Shown piece by piece: positions 1-6,567 of a DNA stretch of 9,383 bases. Both the position numbers and the translations under genes were made by a program. Source of the stretch: DZBG01 sp049241565 (GTDB taxonomy: Bacteria; Bdellovibrionota; Bacteriovoracia; Bacteriovoracales; Bacteriovoracaceae); NCBI GenBank assembly GCA_049241565.1, contig JBMLQL010000036.1:1-9383 (forward strand). The letters run 5' to 3'. The notes under the pieces are model-generated. The model saw nothing but the letters and a program-made list of their open reading frames with translations. It did not search any database and was not told the origin of the DNA. How positions within the stretch are numbered: the first letter of the stretch is position 1; the number at the start of each line of letters is the position of its first letter.

Positions 1-216
1 ATTCCCACACAGGCCATCTCCATGGGTGTAGGAACAATTTTAGAGGCCCAGAAAATTATCCTTCTTGCGACTGGAAACTCAAAGCGGGAGGCCATTAGAC
101 ATCTTCTGCAATTTGAAGATCGCTCCGATTGCCCTGTGACTTATTTAAAAGGTCATAAAAATTTTACGTTGATTGCGGATCCTCAGGCACTACCAGAGGA
201 ATATTTGAAGCTTTAA
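1..216 (+). CDS. nagB: Glucosamine-6-phosphate deaminase-like protein, C-terminal fragment
   Basis: This is the last 71 codons of a gene that enters from the left edge; the reading frame is open from base 1 and stops at TAA 214-216. The visible part contains ITMGVGT-type wording (here AISMGVGTILEA) followed by KIILLATGNSKREAI. This is the hallmark C-terminal stretch of the NagB/GlcN6P deaminase family, which converts glucosamine-6-phosphate to fructose-6-phosphate and ammonia in the cytoplasm. The tail (PVTYLKGHKNFTLIADPQAL) also fits the family's last strand and helix. The catalytic residues lie upstream of the window and cannot be checked. The 3' end overlaps the convergent PIG-L deacetylase gene by 53 bp, so no separate terminator is possible between them. 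A NagB-like isomerase of another substrate remains possible. Confidence 0.85.
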   Translation: MPTQAISMGVGTILEAQKIILLATGNSKREAIRHLLQFEDRSDCPVTYLKGHKNFTLIADPQALPEEYLKL

Positions 217-949
217 GAGTTTTAAATTTTTTATCAACGAAAAACTGAACTTGGTAGAGACAACCTAATCCAAAATCCGGGGCATGGGCCCCTGGTTTGA
301 CAGTTAACTCTGCTCCCCGACGAACATTATCCATAAGCCATGCAGGAAGACGAAGATGATACGGGTTTCGCTCTATCTCACCTTTGTGATAAGTGAGGGC
401 CTTCATTTGGACCGAGGCAATATTAAGAGGTACTTCTAAAAGTAGATTGGCCTTGGGATTCATTCCCCAAAATTCACTCCAGGCCACCACACAAGAGAAA
501 TTCGATTTCATGAGAGGGAGAACTTTTTTAAGAAGTTCACCTGTTTTTATGTGGGCCGGATGTTGGTCTTTCACATGGGGAGCTATGATTAAGTCAGGAT
601 TATAATCAGTAATGATTTTTTTGAGTTCTGTTGCTTTTTTTGCCCATGAGTCACTCAAGATTTTATTTTTAAAGCCAAGATAATCACAGGCCTTCATGAG
701 TTCTTTGGTTCTCTCAGTCTGTCGATTTTTATTACTCCCAAGCGTGACTGCAATATTTAAAACTTGGGCGTGGTATTCATTCATTAATCTAAGGGCCAGG
801 GCCCCAGAGATAATCTCATCATCGGGATGAGGTGAGAGGATGATAATTTTAATGTTTTTTTCAGATTTAAATTCTGAGAGAGAAGTTTTTAGAGAGAGTT
901 TTTGAATGATGTCCTGAAGAACAGGGGTGAATTCCGTTTCACCAATCAT
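164..949 (-). CDS. PIG-L / LmbE family N-acetylglucosamine deacetylase-like protein
   Basis: The 261-residue protein has the PIG-L signature PHPDDE at residues 40-45, and a second metal-site block with H125, D128 and HPAH at 130-133. By family knowledge (MshB, PIG-L), H41, D44 and H133 would bind Zn2+ and D43 would be the general base. The family removes the acetyl group from N-acetylglucosamine-type sugars. No signal peptide is seen, so it is probably cytoplasmic. The C-terminal part (LPAWLMDNVRRGAEL, then APDFGLG) resembles, from memory, the LmbE half of Bacteroidetes proteins in which NagB and LmbE are fused, and here a nagB-like gene lies next to it tail to tail. The start is supported by AAGG 9 bases upstream of ATG; that site lies inside the preceding small ORF, only 3 bp away, suggesting translational coupling. 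Exact substrate unknown. Confidence 0.88.
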   Translation of the reverse strand: MIGETEFTPVLQDIIQKLSLKTSLSEFKSEKNIKIIILSPHPDDEIISGALALRLMNEYHAQVLNIAVTLGSNKNRQTERTKELMKACDYLGFKNKILSDSWAKKATELKKIITDYNPDLIIAPHVKDQHPAHIKTGELLKKVLPLMKSNFSCVVAWSEFWGMNPKANLLLEVPLNIASVQMKALTYHKGEIERNPYHLRLPAWLMDNVRRGAELTVKPGAHAPDFGLGCLYQVQFFVDKKFKTLKASNIPLVVPEDPQST

Positions 950-952
950 AAC

Positions 953-1018
953 TTAAAACCTTGTAAGAGTTGTAAGTACGTAACAAAAAGCAATAAGAAT
1001 CAAAACTGATCTCATCAT
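953..1018 (-). CDS. Possible 21-residue hydrophobic small protein or leader peptide
   Basis: Between manC and the PIG-L gene a short reading frame starts with two tandem ATGs (1018-1016 and 1015-1013) and stops at TAA 955-953. The product begins MMRSVLILIAFC and continues YVLTTLTRF. It has one arginine near the start, a hydrophobic core long enough to span or insert in a membrane, and a basic end. A good Shine-Dalgarno site, GAGG (1027-1024, minus strand), lies 5 bases before the first ATG and 8 before the second. The stop is only 3 bp before the PIG-L start, and the PIG-L ribosome site lies inside this frame, so translation of one could feed the other. I do not recognise it. It could be a real small membrane protein, a coupling leader, or a chance ORF; the strong ribosome site and tight spacing favour the first two. 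Confidence 0.42.
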   Translation of the reverse strand: MMRSVLILIAFCYVLTTLTRF

Positions 1019-1023
1019 AGGAA

Positions 1024-1068
1024 CCTCGGTGTGTATGTAATACTAATTTACCGAAGTTCTCTTGAGAA
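1024..1068 (-). promoter_or_regulatory. Candidate promoter and ribosome-site stem before small ORF and PIG-L gene
   Basis: On the minus strand TTCTCA (1068-1063) and TAGTAT (1045-1040) are 17 bp apart, each matching 4 of 6 bases of the sigma70 -35 and -10 consensus; this is a weak candidate. In the same stretch CTTCGGT (1056-1050) can pair with ACCGAGG (1030-1024), seven pairs with one G-U and a 19-nt loop, and the second arm holds the GAGG ribosome site of the small ORF. RNA started at the candidate promoter would begin inside the loop and lack the stem, whereas readthrough RNA from manC would carry it. Confidence 0.25.
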
Positions 1069-1104
1069 AGTCTAGAGGTTGAATGATGAGAGGATCTTAA
1101 CTTA

Positions 1105-1120
1105 AATTGAGCTTTCAATT
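1105..1120 (-). terminator. Weak AT-rich hairpin at the manC stop
   Basis: Reading the minus strand, AATTGA, loop AAGC, TCAATT forms a perfect 6-bp hairpin that overlaps the manC stop codon and is followed by TTTAAGTT. The stem is almost all A-T and the U-run is short, so it may at most cause partial termination. Some readthrough to the PIG-L gene is likely. Confidence 0.22.
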
Positions 1121-2492
1121 AGTTACGTTTGTAATCGTCTTGAAGGCGCACGATGTCATCCTCTCCAAGATAGTCACCCACTTGAGCTTCAATCAAAATC
1201 AGGTCTTCTTTCTCTTCATTTTCTAAACGGTGAACCTCTTCCTTGGGAATATAAGTCGATTCATTCTTATGAAGCTTAAATCTTTTTTCTCCGACCGTAA
1301 CAATGGCCGTTCCACTGACGACGATCCAATGTTCAGAGCGGTGATGATGTTTTTGTAGTGAAAGCTTAGCACCAGGACGAACAACAATTCTTTTGACCTT
1401 ATACTGATTAGAGTCTTCTAGAATCGTGTATGTTCCCCACGGCCTGTGAGCGGTCGTGTGAATATTTGTAAGTTCATTGTTGTAAGTCTTCACTAAACCA
1501 ACAAGATCTTTCACTTTTTGAGTCGAACCTTTTTTAGCAATCAGAAGAGCATCATTAGTATCAACGATCATCATGTCTTCAATATCAACTGTTGTGATGA
1601 GTCGTTTCCCACCTACAACGAGATTGTTTTTAGAGTTAAGATGAATCACTTGCTCTTCAGTTGTGTTTCCTAACTTATCTTTTTTGAGGGCATCATAAAG
1701 AGAATCGAATGAGCCCAAGTCTGACCACCCCATATCTGCGGGAACGACTTTCACTTTTTTACTTTTCTCCATCACGGCATAATCGATACTTTCTGATCTA
1801 ATGGCTTCCATATCATGTTTATTAATACGTAGAGGTGATTCTTTTTTTGAAGCCTCAAAGGCATTCAGAGAAGAATTGTAGATATCAAGGGCGTGAGTTT
1901 TTAATTCATCTAAATAGACAGACGCTTTAAAACAAAACATTCCGCTATTCCAATAATAATTCCCGGCTTGGACATATTTTTCAGCCGTTTCTTTTGAAGG
2001 TTTTTCTTTAAAGCTTTTTACATTGAATTGATCACCTTCGATATAACCATAACCAGTTTCTGCATAAGTAGGCTTAATACCAAAGGTAACTAGATGACCA
2101 GAGCTAGCAAACTCATGGGCCTTTTTGACGGCTTCGTTATAGGCCACTTCGTCATTAATGAGATGATCCGAAGGAACCACCAGGAGAATATCATCTGGAT
2201 TTGAATTTAGAGCGGCTAGAGCTATGGCCGGAGCCGTATTACGCCCAATGGGCTCTAAAACAAATTGGCGATTATAGCTAAGCTTAGACTCATCTAATTG
2301 ATCCAGACCCATAAAGTATTGGTCTTGGTTAATCACAACAGACAAATCTTTGGCCAGTTTAGTATTTCTCTTAAGAGTCTTTTGAAAAAGTGATTCGTTA
2401 TCAAAAAGCTGAACAAATTGTTTAGGATAGAGACTGCGAGATACAGGCCAGAGTCTTGTTCCAGATCCACCACAAAGAATCACTACTTTCAT
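1119..2492 (-). CDS. manC: Mannose-1-phosphate guanylyltransferase / mannose-6-phosphate isomerase (bifunctional)
   Basis: The 457-residue protein matches the AlgA/ManC/CpsB type in length and order. The N-terminal nucleotidyltransferase has GGSGTRLWP at 8-16 with PKQF at 23-26, PSDH at 107-110, GYGYI at 147-151, FKEKP at 161-165 and MGWSDLGS at 254-261. It would make GDP-mannose from GTP and mannose-1-phosphate. RPWG at 350-353 opens the C-terminal cupin, where PGAKLSLQKHHHRSEHW (373-389) is the type II phosphomannose isomerase metal site; Q380, H382, E387 and probably H421 are the metal ligands by family comparison. Both activities therefore appear intact, giving fructose-6-phosphate to GDP-mannose except for the mutase step, which is not in the window. 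The start has AGGAG 7 bases upstream. It follows mgtE by 30 bp, so the two are probably co-transcribed. GDP-mannose would feed surface polysaccharide or LPS. Cytoplasmic. Confidence 0.95.
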   Translation of the reverse strand: MKVVILCGGSGTRLWPVSRSLYPKQFVQLFDNESLFQKTLKRNTKLAKDLSVVINQDQYFMGLDQLDESKLSYNRQFVLEPIGRNTAPAIALAALNSNPDDILLVVPSDHLINDEVAYNEAVKKAHEFASSGHLVTFGIKPTYAETGYGYIEGDQFNVKSFKEKPSKETAEKYVQAGNYYWNSGMFCFKASVYLDELKTHALDIYNSSLNAFEASKKESPLRINKHDMEAIRSESIDYAVMEKSKKVKVVPADMGWSDLGSFDSLYDALKKDKLGNTTEEQVIHLNSKNNLVVGGKRLITTVDIEDMMIVDTNDALLIAKKGSTQKVKDLVGLVKTYNNELTNIHTTAHRPWGTYTILEDSNQYKVKRIVVRPGAKLSLQKHHHRSEHWIVVSGTAIVTVGEKRFKLHKNESTYIPKEEVHRLENEEKEDLILIEAQVGDYLGEDDIVRLQDDYKRN

Positions 2493-2522
2493 AAAAAATC
2501 TCCTACGTATTATGCAGAGATT

Positions 2523-3923
2523 TTAGATTCCGAGTGTAGCGGAGGCAACAGTAAAATAGATGAGAAGCCCTGTAATATCCACAATTGTGGTAATGGCAGG
2601 ACTGGCCACGACGGCAGGGTCTCCGCCGAGACGGCGCACAATAAGAGGAAGGCCTGCTCCGAGAAGAGCAGAGGTGATAACCTGGATAGCTATCGCGACT
2701 GAAATAGTTAGGCCAATATAGGGAAGCGTAAAGCCAGCGGGCAAATGAGAGTTAAAAGAAAGATAAGCAATTTTAAAAAATGTGAGTGCGGCCACACAAA
2801 CAGAAAGCATAAAAGAAATTTTCATTTCTTTGAAAAGAATTTTGAGCCATTCATCATCAGTGACTTCACCCAGTGAAAGAGCACGAATAACAACGGTTGC
2901 TGCTTGAGAACCGGTGTTTCCGCCTGTGGCGGCCATCATCGGCATATACATTGCGAGAATGATAAAATGCTCAAGAACTCCTTGATACTCATTAATAATC
3001 ATTCCTGAAATGATTCCAATGGCAGCAAGAGAAACAAGCCACACGACACGTTTTTTAAAATGGTGAAACGATGATGTGTTCATATACTCATCATCATTTT
3101 CAGAGGGCATGATCCCCATGAATTTCTCTAAATCTTCAGTGTGCTCTTCACGAATAACATCGATGGCTTCTTCGTGAGTCACAACTCCAACAAGTTGATT
3201 GAGAGAGTTCAGAACAGGGATAGCTGCTAAATCGTACTTTTCAATTTTTTGGGCCACTGATTCACGATCTTCATTTACTTCAGCATAAACAAAAAATTCA
3301 TTGAGAAGTTCATCCACTCTCATATCTGGAATATTCATCACCAGGTCTTTAAGGGTCACCAGACCTTTCATGACCATAGAGTGATCGACGACGTAGATAT
3401 AATAAATCATATCTTTGGTGGGAGCATCGATTCGGATTTTGGCCAAGGCCTGACTGATAGTCATATCAGCAAAAATGGTGGCAAAATTCGTGGTCATAAT
3501 CCCACCGGCCGTTTCCGGAGGGTAGGCAGAAAGAATAATAACGTCTTCGCGGACAGCTTTATCTAAATAGGGCAAAAGCTCGATTTGTTCTTCTTTAGCG
3601 AGCTCTTGGTATAAATCTGCGCGAATATCTGAGTACATTTGTCCAAAAATTTGAGCAAAGGTTCTTCGGTCAAGAGAGTGGAAAAGATCTATTTGGCGAT
3701 CAAGAGAGAAATCAGAAAAAATTCTTCCCTGGTCAGCAGGATCAAGTTGCTTGAGATAATTGGCCGTCTCCTCCAGAGATTTCTCTTCCATGAACTCCGC
3801 CACATCCATCGTGGGAAGTTCTTCCATCATTTCAACAAGTTGCTCGGTTTTTCCCTGATCAGAAAGGTCCTGAAGCATCTCTTGATTTTCTATATCTGGT
3901 GAGTTTTCGTTTTTATCTTCCAT
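2523..3923 (-). CDS. mgtE: Magnesium transporter MgtE
   Basis: The 466-residue protein has the full MgtE layout: an acidic, helical MgtE_N domain (about 20-130), the junction motif YPPETAGGIMTT (134-145), two CBS domains (about 145-260), a connecting plug helix (about 280-292), and five membrane helices (about 291-310, 317-335, 369-390, 400-431 and 440-466). The pore region carries GGNTGSQ (334-340), and the last helix carries SPAITTIVDITG (441-452), where D449 corresponds to the pore Asp of Thermus MgtE. By family knowledge it is a homodimeric Mg2+ channel of the inner membrane, closed by Mg2+ binding to its cytosolic domains. It is the first gene of the minus-strand unit. The start codon has only a weak purine site (AAGAAAG, 7 bases upstream) and is the first ATG of the conserved frame. 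No Mg2+ riboswitch was recognised upstream. Confidence 0.95.
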   Translation of the reverse strand: MEDKNENSPDIENQEMLQDLSDQGKTEQLVEMMEELPTMDVAEFMEEKSLEETANYLKQLDPADQGRIFSDFSLDRQIDLFHSLDRRTFAQIFGQMYSDIRADLYQELAKEEQIELLPYLDKAVREDVIILSAYPPETAGGIMTTNFATIFADMTISQALAKIRIDAPTKDMIYYIYVVDHSMVMKGLVTLKDLVMNIPDMRVDELLNEFFVYAEVNEDRESVAQKIEKYDLAAIPVLNSLNQLVGVVTHEEAIDVIREEHTEDLEKFMGIMPSENDDEYMNTSSFHHFKKRVVWLVSLAAIGIISGMIINEYQGVLEHFIILAMYMPMMAATGGNTGSQAATVVIRALSLGEVTDDEWLKILFKEMKISFMLSVCVAALTFFKIAYLSFNSHLPAGFTLPYIGLTISVAIAIQVITSALLGAGLPLIVRRLGGDPAVVASPAITTIVDITGLLIYFTVASATLGI

Positions 3924-4093
3924 CTTAAATCTTTCTTAAATTAAATAAGGTTATTTTACCTTGAGACTAGAGTTTTCGATACCTTGGAGCTTTTTGCTGG
4001 GTCAAAGAAATTAAAGCGAAGCCTCTAGCTTATTCAAGTATTTAGAGAATTTGTCGATATATTAATTAGATCTTAATAGTTTTTAGAGGATTA
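3924..4093. promoter_or_regulatory. Divergent intergenic region between mgtE and the signalling operon
   Basis: These 170 bp must hold the promoters for both directions. Towards mgtE, TTGACC (4005-4000, minus) is a 5/6 match to -35, but the -10 partner 18 bp away, TATCGA (3981-3976), is poor. Towards the plus-strand gene, AT-rich sequence at 4051-4080 offers TTGTCG (4051-4056) and TAATAG (4074-4079) at 17 bp, a weak match. An inverted repeat AAGGT, 6 nt, ACCTT occupies 3947-3962 just before mgtE and could be a small operator. No call is firm. Confidence 0.35.
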
Positions 4094-6553
4094 ATGAACG
4101 ATATCAATATTTGTCGCTATTTATTTTTGGAGCCATGGGCGCCACTAGATGAGGCTTTTAAGAGTTCTCCCCAGTACCATGTTGAAGAACTTCAAGGAAA
4201 TCCCCAGGATATTATTACTTTTCTTTCTAGTGAAAAATCTGCACTTCTTTTTTTCTCCCTAGGATCCAAAGATGATCTTGTTGCTCTCGCCAATTTCGTA
4301 AAGATGTCTAAAAAGGAACTTAAGGATTTGCCCCACAAGGTAATCGTGGTGAATTTTACAGGCAATAAGAATATTGAGAAGGCCATCATGAAGATGGGAA
4401 TTCTTGATATTTTGGAAGATGGAATTAAGCCTCGAGCTCTTCGGTTTAAGATCGATTTTTGGATCAAGTCACTAGCGCATTCATTGAGAAGTAAGCCTCA
4501 AAAAGAAGTAAAACGAGAATTAAAAAATACTGATTCAAATCAGCAAGAGAAGCGAATTGATGCTCCTGTTTGGATTTCTCCTTTAGATCAAGAAGCTGAT
4601 ATTTGGATTGTGAGAAATCAGTTAGAAATTAAAAAGATTCTCAATCGCTGGCTTGTAAAGTTTTCGGCTCCGAGCCCTCATGTTGCCTCATGGGTTGAAG
4701 TTGAGGGGCAGACAGGAGTTTGGAAGTTTGATGTAAAACCTTCTCAGAGAGAACTATTTCTACTGACAACAGGGAATTGGTACTTTCGTGGCGACAGCAA
4801 ACCGGAATTCCACTGGAAAGAACAGCAATGGACCATGGCCGGTGCTCAAATGGAATTATTTTATCAACAGGATAAAAATATTTTTCCTCGTTTCTATATT
4901 AAAGAAAAAGTCCTACATATTGCTAAAAATTCTGACTACGCTTTGACGAAGCAGCAGCTCATTCAAGAAACACTTGATCAAGAATTGATCTTTAAAAAAG
5001 ACGAAGTTGCGGCTATTGATGACCTTGAGATTGAAAGTAAATCCACATCCCTAGACCCTCTTAAAGGTAAGTCTAGTACTGATGATTTAGGGTCCAACTC
5101 ACTCTCTGGAAAAAGTAAAACAGGATCAGATCAATTGTCTGATCTGAATGGAAGAGGTAAATCTGATTCAATTGATGGTCAGATGAAAGGTCGCAGTAAA
5201 AATGGGGAATCCAACTTAAATGAACCTCTTGGTCATCAAGTTAGTGGAGTTTCTGGCCATGACCCTTTAAAAGGAAAACAAGAGGGAGAGGAACTTAGTT
5301 CAATTTACAAAAATGACTCAAAAAAATCCTCACCATTTGTGGGATCCGATGAAGAAGATAAAAGGTCACAAAAACAATCAGAATCCTCGAAAGGGCCACT
5401 TCAAGGGAAATCGAGTACTGACAGAGTAGATTCCAATTATAACTCAGAGTCTCAAAAACAATCTTCACTTGTAGACAAATCAGCAGATAAAAAAAGAAAA
5501 GAATTTGGCGACAAAGAAAGCTCTGATCTAAGTGGGAAATCAAAGACTGACGATCTTGGTTCATTTTATAATAATGAACTTAAAAACGATTCAACAACAA
5601 ATACAGATGAGAAAAAGCGCTCCTCAGAATCCGCTAATCTAAAGCCTGTTTCTGAAAAGAACCCAAAATCAAGCTTTCAAGATGATATCGAAACTAAAAA
5701 AGAAGGTGCTGCCGGACGTAATAAATTTGAAAGTAAAGAACTTGATTTGGAAGTCGATGGTAAAGAAGTTCAAAAGTACTACAAAGATCATAATGAAGCC
5801 CCTCAATATGATGGGAAAGACTTATCCGGTAAAGGAGCGAAAGCGGATCAATTAGATGGATTCATGTCATCTAAGCGAGAAATGAATGAAAGAGATAAGA
5901 AATCTTCTGATGATGTGGAAAACAGAAATAATCTATCTAAGACAAATAAGGATCAGGATAGAAAGAATCCTCTTATACCAATAAGTGAAAAAACTCTAAC
6001 AACTCCGGCACCTAATCTTGATCCATTTATTGATTCAACCACTCAAGCAAAAAATAATAATGGAGATCTTTCTAAAAATGAATCGGGATCTAAAAATCTA
6101 ACTAGGGCTTCTAATATATATCCTATTAAACCGCAGCTGCAGGATAATGAGGATCTAGAAAGTGAAGGAGAGTCAATCGTTCAGACTGAAGATTCTCCGC
6201 AAGATATATCGCAAACAGCGAAAATTTACTCATTTATTACGCAAGGGGCGATCAAACGAATTTGTGATCTCGATGATTATTTTGATGATATCGTTACTAT
6301 AAGAGTATCAGGTGGTGATTTCATAGAACTCGAGCCTGTTCATATTGATATGAGTTTTCACTATTTAAAAGAAAAGATACCTCTGAAAATCGACGGCGTG
6401 ATTGAGGGGATTGATGCTGATGAGAAAAATTATTTTTTTGTAACTGTACGTTTAAAACAAAATCAACTTGATCAATTTGAGAAGTTTATGGCGATGTTTC
6501 AAAAGAGGCAATCACATATTAATCAATTTATTAAAATGGCTAAAGGGATTTAG
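4094..6553 (+). CDS. Unrecognised 819-residue protein: pseudo-receiver, Trp-rich module, repeat linker, PilZ-like end
   Basis: I do not recognise the whole protein. Residues about 5-130 follow an alternating strand-helix pattern like a response-regulator receiver, ending in a K-P pair (112-113), but the third strand (LLFFSLG) has no phospho-acceptor Asp. Residues 155-275 form a compact module with eight Trp between 160 and 246, and none after. Residues about 310-705 are hydrophilic, rich in Ser, Lys, Asp, Asn and Glu, probably disordered, and carry eight L-x-G-K motifs. The last 110 residues (about 706-819) are folded and beta-rich; DMSFHY at 752-757 is a degenerate version of the PilZ D-x-S-x-x-G motif, but no R-x-x-x-R is seen, so cyclic-di-GMP binding is doubtful. 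There is no signal peptide or membrane segment, so it is probably cytoplasmic. An in-frame TAG at 4067-4069 limits the start; AGAGGA lies just before ATG. It is co-transcribed with the receiver-TPR gene 14 bp downstream. Confidence 0.85.
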   Translation: MNDINICRYLFLEPWAPLDEAFKSSPQYHVEELQGNPQDIITFLSSEKSALLFFSLGSKDDLVALANFVKMSKKELKDLPHKVIVVNFTGNKNIEKAIMKMGILDILEDGIKPRALRFKIDFWIKSLAHSLRSKPQKEVKRELKNTDSNQQEKRIDAPVWISPLDQEADIWIVRNQLEIKKILNRWLVKFSAPSPHVASWVEVEGQTGVWKFDVKPSQRELFLLTTGNWYFRGDSKPEFHWKEQQWTMAGAQMELFYQQDKNIFPRFYIKEKVLHIAKNSDYALTKQQLIQETLDQELIFKKDEVAAIDDLEIESKSTSLDPLKGKSSTDDLGSNSLSGKSKTGSDQLSDLNGRGKSDSIDGQMKGRSKNGESNLNEPLGHQVSGVSGHDPLKGKQEGEELSSIYKNDSKKSSPFVGSDEEDKRSQKQSESSKGPLQGKSSTDRVDSNYNSESQKQSSLVDKSADKKRKEFGDKESSDLSGKSKTDDLGSFYNNELKNDSTTNTDEKKRSSESANLKPVSEKNPKSSFQDDIETKKEGAAGRNKFESKELDLEVDGKEVQKYYKDHNEAPQYDGKDLSGKGAKADQLDGFMSSKREMNERDKKSSDDVENRNNLSKTNKDQDRKNPLIPISEKTLTTPAPNLDPFIDSTTQAKNNNGDLSKNESGSKNLTRASNIYPIKPQLQDNEDLESEGESIVQTEDSPQDISQTAKIYSFITQGAIKRICDLDDYFDDIVTIRVSGGDFIELEPVHIDMSFHYLKEKIPLKIDGVIEGIDADEKNYFFVTVRLKQNQLDQFEKFMAMFQKRQSHINQFIKMAKGI
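5054..5866 (+). repeat. Eight degenerate L-x-G-K protein repeats in the linker
   Basis: The encoded linker (residues 321-591) repeats a unit of about 13-16 residues with the pattern [PDS]-L-x-G-K-[SG]-x-[TKA]-D-x-[LV]-x-[SG], often followed by x-[YFM]. Copies begin near residues 322 (PLKGKSSTDDLGS), 336, 350, 363, 391 (PLKGKQEGEELSS), 435 (PLQGKSSTDRVDS), 478 (DLSGKSKTDDLGS) and 576 (DLSGKGAKADQLDG). The first four are back to back; the rest are spread 28 to 98 residues apart. At DNA level the copies differ at many positions, including synonymous ones, so they are old and the motif seems kept by selection on the protein. Function unknown; short linear binding motifs are a reasonable guess. 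Confidence 0.7.
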
Positions 6554-6567
6554 CAATAGGTTTTCTT

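Noticed and set aside
2418..2702. Plus-strand open frame of 94 codons across the mgtE-manC junction
   Set aside because: It is antisense to two strongly conserved genes, has no ribosome site, and its translation has no recognisable family features.
3924..4093. Possible Mg2+ riboswitch (M-box or mgtA-type) before mgtE
   Set aside because: The gap is only 170 bp and must also serve the divergent gene; no M-box-like conserved stems were found, only a 5-bp inverted repeat.
5295..5564. Minus-strand 89-codon frame inside the linker region of the 819-residue gene
   Set aside because: It arises from the biased codon content of the Ser/Lys-rich linker read backwards; no ribosome site or family match is visible.
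5054..5866. Repeats as a possible CRISPR array or recent tandem DNA duplication
   Set aside because: The similarity is at protein level, unit spacing varies from 13 to 98 residues, and the DNA copies are diverged.
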